Source: Anaerolineales bacterium (GTDB lineage: Bacteria; Chloroflexota; Anaerolineae; Anaerolineales; UBA4823). Taken from it: a DNA stretch of 64,000 nucleotides. This document shows, in pieces, positions 42,451 through 51,373 of this stretch. Position 1 is the first letter of the stretch, and each line of letters opens with the position of its first letter. The stretch lies in contig PQAL01000003.1 of NCBI GenBank assembly GCA_003105035.1, positions 219,589 through 283,588 of the forward strand, read 5' to 3'. The notes below the pieces were generated by a model that had not been told where the DNA came from, searched no databases, and worked only from the letters and a program-made list of their open reading frames with translations. The position numbers and the translations under genes are program-made.

Positions 42451-44609
42451 AGGTTTTCTTTCTCCTCAGGAGGTTGAATAGGTATTGTAACCCAAACTTT
42501 GGCGCCTCCCGTGGGGAGGTTTTCTGCACCGACCTGACCGCCGTGCATTTCAATGATCGACTTTACCACGGAAAGCCCCAGCCCAATCCCGTATTGGGTG
42601 TCATGCGATTGGCTGGCGGTCACAAAGCGGCGGAATAAATCCGAAAAACGATCCGTCGGCAACCCTGGGCCAGTATCGCTGACCACCATAGTCACCCAGC
42701 TCGGGTCTTGACTGATGGTTAAATCGATGCGACCGCCCATTGGGCTGAATTTACTGGCGTTGGATAGCAAATTTACCAAAACCTGGACCAGGCGGTTGGC
42801 ATCCGCCCAGACAGTGGGTAATTTCTCTGGAATGCTCTGGACCAGGCCCTGGTTACGGCGCTTTAGCAAGGGGCTCATGATCTCTGCGGCTTCCCGAACT
42901 ACGTCATGCAGGTTGATCGGGCGGCGGTGTACCTGAAAACATCCAGCTTCGATCGTCGTACTCTCCAGCAGGTTCCCCACCAGGGTTTGCAAATGCAAGG
43001 TGCTCAGGCGAATGGTTTCCACCAGCTCTTTCAGCTCATTGGGGGTCAGCATGGTGCCTTCGTCCACCAGGATTTCGGTGGTAGCCGCAATCCCAGCCAG
43101 CGGAGTACGGAATTCGTGGGCTACATTTGCCAGGAAGTTGTAGCGCAGGCGGTTGACAGCCTCTTCTTCAGTCACATCGCGTATCACGATCACCCGCTCA
43201 GATCCATAACCACTAGGGGGATTTTCATCGGGTGGAGAGATGGCTACGTAGAGCAGCAATGGTTTTCCATGAGCGTCCAGCACGCTCAAGCGCTGGGCTA
43301 CCGACCCATCGGCTTCCTTGTTCAGCAAGTCACCGACGGTGGTGGTTTCACCGGGGGCAGGAGGAAACACATGCGTATAGTGTAAGCGGACGACATCAGA
43401 ACTGTGGTAACCCAGGATCTCCTCAGCATCAGGGTTGAAGAAGGTGATGCGGTCGTTTTCATTAAGGGCGATCACGCCTTTAGGCACCAGGGATAGCAGT
43501 CGTTCAGCATGCTTCATCTCGCGCTGGGTCACCGACAGGGTATTACGTAGTTGGCGCCGGGCGAAATCAAAATGACGCGACAGCTGGTTAATCTCGGGAA
43601 TCCCGGTTTCCAGTGGAGTGGAGATGTCCAGGTTGCCCTGGCTGATCTGGTCAGCCGATTTGCTCAGCTGTAACAAGGGTTTGGTGATGTGGCGCGCCTG
43701 GCGCACCACCAGAAATGAGCCAAGCACCATGACCAGCAGGCTGAAACCGACAGAAATCAGGGTGGTGTTGATCATTCCACGTCGCATGGAGCCACCTGGA
43801 AGAGCCACCTCGCTTAAGGCTACTACATTCCCTTGTGCATCGCTTAAGGGCATCAACCCCACATAGTAGGGTTGATCCTGAGCCGCACCCATCGTGCAGC
43901 AAGCTTGCCCGGTCTGTTCCACTTTTAATGCCGAGGCTGGGTCAAGGGACCAATCTGGCGCAGCTGGCAGGCTGGTGGCTACCCGCTTTCCACCCACGAT
44001 CAGGCTTTGGGCCAGCCCTGATTGCCCTTCGAGGGTCTGCATGTAATCCGTTTTTATTTCACGCGCCACCACGGTGTAGCCGAGCGGGGTGTTCTCATCT
44101 GCAGTAGACTGAATCTGGCTCATCCCAACGATATACAGGCGCGGTGGGTCGCCCAGGGTAACAAAGTCAGCTGCATAAGGTTGCCTGCCCACCAGGAATT
44201 CCTGCGGGGAGGGCAAGCCCTCCAATGGGTCGCCAGCCTGCAGGTTGGGTGTGATGACCTGAACAATATCTACATCGCCACTCTCTTCTTTAAGTAAATC
44301 CAGGTAAGGACCCAGCGCGGCAATATCTTCCTGCTCGATCAGGTTGAGCAGTGTGGGACGCCCAGCAATCAGTCCGGCTAGCTTTTTCAGTCGGGCAACT
44401 TCCGCTTCATAGAGACCATTGGTGGCTGATTGGGCATCTTTGACACGCGCCCAGACCTGGTCTTCAAGCACCCGCCACATGGTCAGGTTGGTTGGTATAC
44501 CGATGAAAATGATGATCGCAGCCACCACCAACACGAGGTTCAGCATGAGCCGCTGTGACAGGTTCATCTGTTGGAAGCGTAGGCGGATGCCGTTGATAAT
44601 GCGCTGCAT
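42447..44609 (-). CDS. Membrane histidine kinase (sensor-HAMP-PAS-HisKA-HATPase)
   Basis: 720 residues. TM1 at about 20-42, an extracytoplasmic sensor of about 230 residues (dCache-like, with QACCTMGAAQDQPYYVGLMPL near 240), TM2 near 275-300, a HAMP linker, a PAS domain (LVPKGVIALNENDRITFFNPDAEEILGY, about 365-395), then HisKA with His498 in AHEFRTPL and an HATPase with NLLSNASKFS (N box), SDTGPGL (G1) and YGIGLGLSVVK (G2). It should phosphorylate the response regulator whose gene it overlaps. Its upstream region carries an inverted repeat of the same TTGTAA half-site, consistent with self-control. Confidence 0.95.
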   Translation of the reverse strand: MQRIINGIRLRFQQMNLSQRLMLNLVLVVAAIIIFIGIPTNLTMWRVLEDQVWARVKDAQSATNGLYEAEVARLKKLAGLIAGRPTLLNLIEQEDIAALGPYLDLLKEESGDVDIVQVITPNLQAGDPLEGLPSPQEFLVGRQPYAADFVTLGDPPRLYIVGMSQIQSTADENTPLGYTVVAREIKTDYMQTLEGQSGLAQSLIVGGKRVATSLPAAPDWSLDPASALKVEQTGQACCTMGAAQDQPYYVGLMPLSDAQGNVVALSEVALPGGSMRRGMINTTLISVGFSLLVMVLGSFLVVRQARHITKPLLQLSKSADQISQGNLDISTPLETGIPEINQLSRHFDFARRQLRNTLSVTQREMKHAERLLSLVPKGVIALNENDRITFFNPDAEEILGYHSSDVVRLHYTHVFPPAPGETTTVGDLLNKEADGSVAQRLSVLDAHGKPLLLYVAISPPDENPPSGYGSERVIVIRDVTEEEAVNRLRYNFLANVAHEFRTPLAGIAATTEILVDEGTMLTPNELKELVETIRLSTLHLQTLVGNLLESTTIEAGCFQVHRRPINLHDVVREAAEIMSPLLKRRNQGLVQSIPEKLPTVWADANRLVQVLVNLLSNASKFSPMGGRIDLTISQDPSWVTMVVSDTGPGLPTDRFSDLFRRFVTASQSHDTQYGIGLGLSVVKSIIEMHGGQVGAENLPTGGAKVWVTIPIQPPEEKENL

Positions 44610-44697
44610 ATTTAGTGCATTAGCCGGTTTTTATGACCGGTTAATGGGGGAATATTGTTAATTTTAACACAAATGACCATCTCAAAATATTGGTCGC

Positions 44698-44715
44698 TTA
44701 CAACCACAGTTGTAA
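44698..44715. promoter_or_regulatory. Inverted TTGTAA repeat upstream of the kinase gene
   Basis: TTACAAC-CACA-GTTGTAA is a perfect 7-bp inverted repeat about 90 bases upstream of the kinase start. The half-site TTGTAA is shared with the direct repeats in front of the FNT operon. A second palindrome, TGTTAA-TT-TTAACA, lies at 44656-44669. Confidence 0.5.
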
Positions 44716-44736
44716 TCTACTGTTCCCGACCAGCGT

Positions 44737-46065
44737 TCAGGCGTCAAAATAGATCGGGTTGGAAATCAATGCCGGCAGTAATGGTAAACCGGGCAGGAAA
44801 CTTCTTAAAACGTCAATGCGTGCAAACCCAGGGGACTCCATCGTGTATTCTCCGCGTAGGCTGCCATCTGTGTCAGCTTGATGGAGGGCCGTGCTTCCCT
44901 TGGCAGTGGACACCTGTACCACATCCCCGGAGACCAGGCCGCTGACCTTGAATACCATCTTGTTTATGCGGGAAAATTCCACACTATCGCCCATGAATGC
45001 CTCGCCCGCGGTAAGCTCGAGGGTTGGTCCATTGGCACTATAGACGAGGTACGCATGCCCATGCTTTAAGGCCTCCAGGATATCGCGGCTGCCGGCAGAT
45101 GAAGCGTAGACGCAAGTGGTTGGACCACCAGGAAAGAGCAACAGGGAATCACGATGGTAGTCGCTCCCCCCGCAGATGGGAATCTTGTTGCCAGCCACAA
45201 GCTGGCTGTGCCAGAAGCCAATCGCCTGCAGGTTGGAGCCGCGCATAGGCCCATTCCAGACCTCCAGGCAGTCATACGGCAGGCTATGCATATCAAACAA
45301 GAATGGACAAACTGGATCAAATGGATGATTGACACTGATGAAAGCCCCGCGCCCGCGGGCAGAGGCGAAACGAGCAGCCACTTCCTCAGGGGCGTTGGCC
45401 AGGAAAGGTTCATCATATGGCTGGTCCACACCTAAAAAGTTAGCGTGACCCTGATAGTGAGTCCACTCGATGCCGGGGATCAAGGTAATCCCAGGAACCT
45501 GGGGTAGCGCAGCGGTAGATATCATCTGGTTGTGGTCGGTGATGGCCAGGAAATCCAGTCCGTTCCGTTGGGCATGCCAGGCCAGCTCCTCAACGCTCAA
45601 GACGCCATCCGAGGCTTGGGTATGGGTGTGCAAGTCGCCTTTGAGCAGGCGCAGATGTTTCGGGGTGAACGCCAGCTCATACAAGACATCCACACCGGCC
45701 TCCGCCACTTTATAAGCACCCACAATGATCTGCCATTCACCCGCTACCAGAGGGGTGGGACGGTAGCCTGGGGTCGCCCAGGTTGCGCTGATCTTGATGC
45801 TTAACTTATCCGAGCCCGATGCTCCCACCTGCGTGCCATCCGGGGCAATCAAGCCCAGGTCGATGATGTTCACCTCCCGGCTGGAGGTGAAAGTACCCCC
45901 TGGAACGCGGTGATCACTCTTGTCATGCCTCTGATAGCTGTATGACAGTGTGAAAGATTCGGTATCGGCGGGCATATCAAAGGGAAGGGTGAAATACGTG
46001 CCCTGCCGGTTGTGCTCAATAAACAACGGGATGCGGTTGTGTGTTGCAGAAGGAATATCAGACAT
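44737..46065 (-). CDS. CehA/McbA-type PHP-domain metallohydrolase
   Basis: 442 residues. An N-terminal beta-rich domain (about 1-150, FTLPFDMPADTESFTLSYSYQ) precedes a PHP domain: GDLHTHTQASDG (about 160) gives the first metal ligands, LAITDHNQ the next, and HPFDPVCP, GGSDYH later ones. The trihistidine-Asp PHP site hydrolyses phosphoester or ester bonds; members of the CehA/McbA group include carbaryl hydrolases, and substrates of most are unknown. It is the third gene after the GPH transporter and esterase, six bases after the esterase stop, so it likely handles something that transporter imports. No signal peptide. Confidence 0.88.
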   Translation of the reverse strand: MSDIPSATHNRIPLFIEHNRQGTYFTLPFDMPADTESFTLSYSYQRHDKSDHRVPGGTFTSSREVNIIDLGLIAPDGTQVGASGSDKLSIKISATWATPGYRPTPLVAGEWQIIVGAYKVAEAGVDVLYELAFTPKHLRLLKGDLHTHTQASDGVLSVEELAWHAQRNGLDFLAITDHNQMISTAALPQVPGITLIPGIEWTHYQGHANFLGVDQPYDEPFLANAPEEVAARFASARGRGAFISVNHPFDPVCPFLFDMHSLPYDCLEVWNGPMRGSNLQAIGFWHSQLVAGNKIPICGGSDYHRDSLLLFPGGPTTCVYASSAGSRDILEALKHGHAYLVYSANGPTLELTAGEAFMGDSVEFSRINKMVFKVSGLVSGDVVQVSTAKGSTALHQADTDGSLRGEYTMESPGFARIDVLRSFLPGLPLLPALISNPIYFDA

Positions 46066-46071
46066 GGCGGC

Positions 46072-46839
46072 TCAAAGAGGGGACAGATTAGCAGCTAAGA
46101 AATGCTGGATATGGGTGTTCCAGAAGAACCAATCGTGAAAGCCATCTTCCTCGTGGTAATCCAACGGAATACTAGCCGCCTCGCAGGTCGCCCGGAAAAT
46201 GGTATTTAGCGGGTACAGGTCATCCTGGCGACCACAGGCAGCGTACAAGCGGGGCAATACAGAAGGGTTCGCGGCAACATTTTTGATCCACGTGTCGGGG
46301 TCATGCAGGCTACCCGGTAACTGGCTCAGGTCACCAAACAAAGCCTTAAGCTCGATCAAGCGCGGGTCATCCATGGAGATCTTCAGGAAGGCCAGGGAGA
46401 GCAAGCCTGAGAAGCTGGCGGCGGCAGTATACAGCTCGGGGTGGAGGAAGGCGGCTTTGAAAGCTCCGTAGCCGCCCATGGAGTTTCCTGCAATCAGCGT
46501 ATCCTCACGCCGGTGAGATAACCCAAACAGGTATTGAAGGTAGTGCGGCAGCTCTTCGGTAATATATGTGAAATAGCTCTGCCCATTGGGCTGGTCGGTA
46601 TAAAAACTGAGGCCAGCCGAGGGCATGACAACCACCAGGTTATACAGGGCGGCAATCGATTCTATGGCGGTGTAACGCTGCCAGGCGCTGCCATCATCGC
46701 TGTGCCCATGCAGCAGGTAGAGCACCTTCGAGCTGGCAATAGGCCTGCCCCCCACCTTGCCTGGTTCAGGAAGGATGACATATAGAGGTGAGTTGACTTT
46801 TACTGTTTCGGGTACGTGATCGATGCGCATGAGCGCCAT
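46072..46839 (-). CDS. Alpha/beta-hydrolase esterase (esterase D/tributyrin esterase-like)
   Basis: 255 residues. Nucleophile elbow GNSMGGYGA with Ser120, oxyanion-type LLHGHSDDGSAW at 42-53, and a C-terminal His in DGFHDWFFW. The layout is that of esterase D / EstA-type enzymes, which remove acyl groups from sugars or small esters. AGGAGGG before ATG 46839 supports the start. It lies between the GPH transporter (15 bases upstream) and the PHP hydrolase, so the three probably form a carbohydrate- or ester-handling operon. Confidence 0.9.
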   Translation of the reverse strand: MALMRIDHVPETVKVNSPLYVILPEPGKVGGRPIASSKVLYLLHGHSDDGSAWQRYTAIESIAALYNLVVVMPSAGLSFYTDQPNGQSYFTYITEELPHYLQYLFGLSHRREDTLIAGNSMGGYGAFKAAFLHPELYTAAASFSGLLSLAFLKISMDDPRLIELKALFGDLSQLPGSLHDPDTWIKNVAANPSVLPRLYAACGRQDDLYPLNTIFRATCEAASIPLDYHEEDGFHDWFFWNTHIQHFLAANLSPL

Positions 46840-46854
46840 CTTGCCCTCCTCTGG

Positions 46855-48153
46855 CTAGCCAACCTCAGCAACAGCTGGGGCAGCTTTCAGTTCTTCGAAG
46901 TTAATGAAGAACGAAAAGACAAAACTGATCACCATCAAAATCGGTGGAGCGATGGTGAGCAGGAAACGGGATGCCTGGTCGGGCTGCGGGCCCGGGTTCG
47001 CCCCACTCTCGTACTGGTATAGGACAAAGACCAGGAAAAAAGCCAGGCTGGTGAACAGGCCATTCAGGCGGTTCATGAAGCCCAGCGCATTGGAAATGAT
47101 CCCCTCCCGGCGCACGTTATGCTTTCGGGTGTCCTCATCCATGATCTTTGCCCCGATCAGGTCCATGGTGGTGATCACCCCGGCAAAGCCGAAACCCACC
47201 AGGGCGCTGCAGATCACCCCGGTGATCAGAGAATTGGCAAAATACAGTGGGATGAAGGCGATGGTCAGGGTAACCAAAGCGGCTCTCCACACCGGCATCA
47301 GAGAGAATTTCCTGACCAGCCAGGCCCAAATCCCGACACAACCGATGGCGATTAACAAAACCGCGGCGAAGAGAAAGGTGGTCTGGCTTTCAGAGAGCCC
47401 CAGTGCATACTTCACAAAGAAAGGCATGGAAACCAGGACCAGCGCCATGGCAGCACTGTAAAAAGCATTGGCGAACCCGGCTACCCAGAATTTTCCATTC
47501 GTCACCAGGTTGACGATGCTATCCCAAAGCTGCGGTTTGGGTTCGTCTTCTTGGATGTGCGTTTCATGGCTGGTGAAGGTCATGTACAGGATCACCCCAC
47601 CGCCCAACAAGCCATAAATGACCGCCGTCAGGCTGTAACCAAGGACTTTCGTGACCATGGGGGTGAGGGCGATGCTGATGATCATGGCCACCAGCTGGAA
47701 TGCCTGGCGCAGGGCGTTGGTGTTCGCCCGGCTGGCATCTTCCCGGAAGAGCTCAGGGAACAACGCTCCATAGTTGGCATTGATGACCGAATCCAGGGTG
47801 CCGGTGAACATATAAAACAGCATGCAGTAGACCACCAGGGAATTGGAGGTCAGAAATGCAGGCGGGCTGTAAAAGGCAATGAAACCCAACACCAGCAGTG
47901 GCGTGCCGATCACCAGCCAAGGTCGCCTGCGCCCCCACCGCGTGCGCGTCCTGTCCGAAAGGAAGCCATACACGAGGTTATCCGCCGCGTCGATAAACGT
48001 ATAGATCAACAGCATGAGGGAGAACTGGGGAGTTGTCATCCCCAGGCTGTCCACGTAGTAAATGGCAGCATACGTTTTTAGCATATTGATGGGAATCGAG
48101 GTCCCGAACATGCCTATGGCGTAATTGAAGGATTTCAAGCGAGGACTGTTCAT
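46855..48153 (-). CDS. GPH-family (MelB-like) cation symporter
   Basis: 432 residues with 12 membrane segments. The head SFNYAIGMFGTSIPINMLKTYAAIYYVDSLGM and YGFLSDRTRTRWGRRRPWLVIGTPLL (the GPH loop) are diagnostic of the glycoside-pentoside-hexuronide:cation symporters. It should bring in a sugar or glycoside with Na+ or H+. AGGAGGAG precedes the ATG. First gene of a three-gene unit with esterase and PHP hydrolase; together they could import and de-esterify a modified sugar, which is inference. Confidence 0.9.
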   Translation of the reverse strand: MNSPRLKSFNYAIGMFGTSIPINMLKTYAAIYYVDSLGMTTPQFSLMLLIYTFIDAADNLVYGFLSDRTRTRWGRRRPWLVIGTPLLVLGFIAFYSPPAFLTSNSLVVYCMLFYMFTGTLDSVINANYGALFPELFREDASRANTNALRQAFQLVAMIISIALTPMVTKVLGYSLTAVIYGLLGGGVILYMTFTSHETHIQEDEPKPQLWDSIVNLVTNGKFWVAGFANAFYSAAMALVLVSMPFFVKYALGLSESQTTFLFAAVLLIAIGCVGIWAWLVRKFSLMPVWRAALVTLTIAFIPLYFANSLITGVICSALVGFGFAGVITTMDLIGAKIMDEDTRKHNVRREGIISNALGFMNRLNGLFTSLAFFLVFVLYQYESGANPGPQPDQASRFLLTIAPPILMVISFVFSFFINFEELKAAPAVAEVG

Positions 48154-48469
48154 GCAAAAGCTCCTCCTGTGCCTATGGTTTTTGTCTGGGAGTGTGGATG
48201 AGTGATCGGTAAAGTGTATTATATATCAGAACCATCAGACAATCGGTGCACCGTAAACGATACGAGATTTTTTCTTCCTCTTGAAATTTGATTAACACTA
48301 CAGGTGACCTGCCGATTTTGACCCACCCGCCCACCCAATATATCCATATCCCGCTCGTGAACAAGAATTAACATCTGGGCTTTTATGTAAACAAACCCAT
48401 CCTGAATCAATAAGGGACTGCCCAAAAGTTGGACAGCCCCTTAGCATTTATTTCAAAGGCGAAAACGTA
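48154..48469. other. Gene-free stretch between patatin and the GPH transporter
   Basis: About 315 AT-rich bases between two minus-strand genes. It holds the patatin terminator (48411-48443) and must hold the GPH operon promoter. Short open frames here have no ribosome sites. Nothing else was seen. Confidence 0.55.
48411..48443 (-). terminator. Imperfect 13-bp hairpin after the patatin gene
   Basis: TAAGGGACTGCCC (48411-48423) faces GGACAGCCCCTTA (48431-48443). The two mismatches are A.C on the plus strand but become G.U wobbles in the minus-strand RNA, so the hairpin forms properly only in the patatin transcript, 27 bases after its stop. Confidence 0.65.
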
Positions 48470-49396
48470 TCAGCCAAATAGGCGTCGGAATATTGTACGC
48501 TTTTCGTGGAGGGGCTGCTTTGACAGGATGGAGTTGCTGTCATGTTGGCTTTCAATCACATGGCAGGCGGTATCGTAACCCCTGACGATCAAGTCGTTGG
48601 TCTGGCTGAAATCCCAGATCGGCACAGACGCTTCAACCCCCAGGCCAATATACAACACGGGGACGCCGCGTGCCTCCGCTAGCTCCAGCTCGAGCTGCAG
48701 CTGCCTTCTTTCCACAGAATAGACCAGGCGGTTTAAAAACCCCCTGACCCCATCTCCTTCCTCCGACAGTTCACGCGAGTCGATCAGGTCAAGCGCTACA
48801 ATCTGGGTGGCACCCAGGGTCAGGGCTGGCTCGATCGGCAGGTTACTGACGATAGCCCCGTCCACCAAATAACGGTCCTGCTCCACCACCGGCATGAACC
48901 AGGGCGGCAGCCTGGTGGAGAGCATCAATGCATTCAGGATCTTGTCGGCCGGATTCGTGCCATACAGGATGGGCTTACCAGCATTTAAATCCGCTGAAAC
49001 CAGCACCAGGGAAGGATGGGTCACATCTGCAAAGGTCAGCTCAGGTGTCAATCCACGCTGGATGAAAAAGTCTCTCAGCCGGGTGGATGGATCGTTGGAA
49101 GATCGCTTAAATAAAGCCCGAACAGCCAGCCAGATGTAATTGGCAGACATCAGGTCGGCTTCACTGGCCGCACGCCAGGCCTCGGTGAGCTGGTCAAGGC
49201 CGGCGCTGGTGAAACCATTCAGGGCTAGAAAGGCAGCATTGACTGCTCCAATCGAAGCACCGATCAATAAATCTGGCTCCAGCCCGTACTCCAGCAAGGC
49301 GTACAGGGCACCCACTTGCAGTGAACCGCGCGAACCACCGCCGCTGAGCGCAAATACGAGTTTATGCTCCATCGCATTTTGTGAATTCAGGGACAT
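48470..49396 (-). CDS. Patatin-like phospholipase
   Basis: 308 residues. Glycine-rich oxyanion loop SGGGSRGSLQVG at 18-29, nucleophile GASIGAVNA with Ser48, and the dyad Asp in YLVDGAIVSNLP. All elements of the Ser-Asp catalytic dyad are kept, as in bacterial RssA/YlbK-type patatins, which hydrolyse lipid acyl esters. No signal peptide, so cytoplasmic. ATG 49396 and ATG 49372 are both possible starts without a strong ribosome site. It has its own terminator. Confidence 0.92.
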   Translation of the reverse strand: MSLNSQNAMEHKLVFALSGGGSRGSLQVGALYALLEYGLEPDLLIGASIGAVNAAFLALNGFTSAGLDQLTEAWRAASEADLMSANYIWLAVRALFKRSSNDPSTRLRDFFIQRGLTPELTFADVTHPSLVLVSADLNAGKPILYGTNPADKILNALMLSTRLPPWFMPVVEQDRYLVDGAIVSNLPIEPALTLGATQIVALDLIDSRELSEEGDGVRGFLNRLVYSVERRQLQLELELAEARGVPVLYIGLGVEASVPIWDFSQTNDLIVRGYDTACHVIESQHDSNSILSKQPLHEKRTIFRRLFG

Positions 49397-49614
49397 TTTT
49401 TTATCGCCATCATTTTGCCTGATCTATTTTCCCTCTTTACTGAGTATAACAAGGGTAGATAAGGCGGTCAATAAAATGCACGTGAAAGAGTTTTAATATA
49501 TTCAGCTGGTCATAGACGTTATTGGGCGGGTAGCACGCCTTCCTCAAGGCAGTATATAATCATAAGAGATTTTCTCGATCCGTGCATTCAGAAAACCCCT
49601 TAGAGGATGCATCC

Positions 49615-50526
49615 ATGACTGCTATAGGCGTTGAATCCAGAACCCACTCCCTCCCGTTAGACATATTCACGTGGGCAGTTGTTATGCTGGTGTCAGACCT
49701 GACCGATGCCGTCTGGCAGGCGCTTGCCGGCACGCCACCTGCTGGGCTGTTCTGGGCCAAATTTTGCTTCCTGGCAGTGATCCTTTTGATCAGCCTGGCG
49801 TGGAAGCCCATCCAGATCGTACGCCCTTTCTTCTTCTTGCTAATGGTACTCCTGCTGGCTCTAGAAGGAATGGGCTGGGTGATGGGCACCGCCACCTATA
49901 AGCAGTGGGCTGAACAGGTTGGTTGGCTGGCAGCCATGGTCGGCTTTCAAGCATTAAAATTAGCTGTCACCGCCATCATGGTGGTCACGCTATTGTTGAT
50001 TGGGAAGCGATGGAAAGATTTCTTCTTTAGCTTTGGCCACATCGCAGCACCCGTGAAAGACACTCAAAATAAAAAGCCAACCAGCAAGCAATCAATGACC
50101 TGGTGGATGCTGGCGATCATCCTGGGCATTATCATCGCGCCTCTCACCTTGCTCTTTTTTGGAATGAGCGGCCTGCCGTCAGCTGAAATCGTGACCCAGG
50201 CTGCACCCATTTTCCCAGCCGTGCTGCTCTTTGCCCTCATCAATGCATTTTCGGAAGAGACACAGTTCAGAGCGGCATTATTGGGAGACGCACAGGTAAT
50301 TGTTGGGCCCGGGCAAGCCATCTGGCTCACCGCCGTCTTTTTTGGATTCGCGCATTATTTCGGTGGAGCCCCTGCTGGGGTACCTGGTGTCTTGATCACC
50401 GGCGCCTTGGGTGCCTTATTCGCCTGGTGCATGCTTGGCTCAAAAAGCCTCCTCCCGGCTTGGTTCATCCACTTCTGCCAGAACGTGATTATTTATGCCT
50501 TTTGGGCGATCAGCTCCATCCAATAA
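49615..50526 (+). CDS. CPBP-family intramembrane metalloprotease
   Basis: 303 residues with about eight membrane segments. The CPBP (Abi) motifs are SEETQFRAAL (EExxxR) near residue 220 and FFGFAHYFGG (FxxxH), the metal-ligand pair of the Rce1/CAAX-protease-like family. Members process prenylated proteins or bacteriocin-related peptides, or act in membrane signalling; the target is unknown. A GTG at 49582 is open, but AGAGGATG seven bases before ATG 49615 favours the latter. Monocistronic and divergent from patatin. Confidence 0.88.
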   Translation: MTAIGVESRTHSLPLDIFTWAVVMLVSDLTDAVWQALAGTPPAGLFWAKFCFLAVILLISLAWKPIQIVRPFFFLLMVLLLALEGMGWVMGTATYKQWAEQVGWLAAMVGFQALKLAVTAIMVVTLLLIGKRWKDFFFSFGHIAAPVKDTQNKKPTSKQSMTWWMLAIILGIIIAPLTLLFFGMSGLPSAEIVTQAAPIFPAVLLFALINAFSEETQFRAALLGDAQVIVGPGQAIWLTAVFFGFAHYFGGAPAGVPGVLITGALGALFAWCMLGSKSLLPAWFIHFCQNVIIYAFWAISSIQ

Positions 50527-50575
50527 GAACCTGGCAGGCTTATCCGGTAACCCAAGCAAACCGCGGGAATAAGCG

Positions 50576-51370
50576 CTACTGCGCTACAGCAACTCGGACT
50601 GCATTACAACATTCGCATTCTTCCCGGTCGCATAGCAAGGCCAGGGCATCTCGCTTCAGCAGCTCAACTACTGCATCCAGTAGATCAGACAAAGGAATGG
50701 CCTGTACTGTGGCTTCCCCGATCTCAACCTGGTGGAGGGAATCATCCAGGTGAGGAACCAAGGTTTCAAAACCAGCCGAACAGCCTGGGAATTTATGGCA
50801 GGGGATGATCCCTTTCGTTGTAAGCGCCCAGCGGATGAATTGCTTACGTCCCGCCAGCTGCTCCCCATAATGAATACTGGTGTTGACCGTGTGATTCACG
50901 CCTAAGAGCAGCACCCAACCGCCTTCATCACGCAGGGCTTGAATGGGAAGCAAGGGCTCCTTGATGGATTGCCCATCCAGGATTTTCCGGGCGTTAATGC
51001 CGGCAAACGAAAGGATGGGGTGAGGCGACCGGCTCGCCTTGGGGTGCCGGCGTATGCCTTCTGCCAGAGCGCCCATCAGCGGGTCGGCGGGCATATCGGG
51101 GTAGAAGATTTCTGCCAGGCGGTTGAGGTCCTTCCCACTGCCATAGCGCATGGCATTATCCGCTGGCCCAACTTCCGGGATGATCATGGTCTTATAGGTG
51201 AACACCGGCACCACGAGGGTATTGAAAGATGAAGATAGCGTTCCCAACAAGGTCTCAACGCCACCCTGGACGTCTCCAAACGCCGAGAGCGAAGCGTGAA
51301 CAATCACCGGGCAGGTGCGGTCAATCTCAAGCTTGCGTAGCCCGGTGACTATTTCACGAAAGCTTATCAC
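50576..51370 (-). CDS. Aminoglycoside 3-N-acetyltransferase (AAC(3))-fold protein
   Basis: 264 residues. VHASLSAFGDVQGGVETLL, VPVFTYKT, RHPKASRSPHPILSFAGIN and LLLGVNHTVNTSIHYGE are the blocks of the AAC(3)/YokD family of acetyl-CoA-dependent acetyltransferases, including the catalytic-type His. Many environmental members do not confer resistance and have unknown substrates. The tail is odd: CDREECECCNAVRVAVAQ adds a Cys cluster not usual for the family, possibly metal-binding. The start is GTG, preceded by GAGGGG, three bases after the enoyl-CoA hydratase stop. Confidence 0.87.
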   Translation of the reverse strand: MISFREIVTGLRKLEIDRTCPVIVHASLSAFGDVQGGVETLLGTLSSSFNTLVVPVFTYKTMIIPEVGPADNAMRYGSGKDLNRLAEIFYPDMPADPLMGALAEGIRRHPKASRSPHPILSFAGINARKILDGQSIKEPLLPIQALRDEGGWVLLLGVNHTVNTSIHYGEQLAGRKQFIRWALTTKGIIPCHKFPGCSAGFETLVPHLDDSLHQVEIGEATVQAIPLSDLLDAVVELLKRDALALLCDREECECCNAVRVAVAQ

Positions 51371-51373
51371 CCC

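Noticed and set aside
50576..51370. Calling the AAC(3)-fold gene an antibiotic resistance gene
   Set aside because: No mobile element or resistance context is present, and the family has many members without resistance function.
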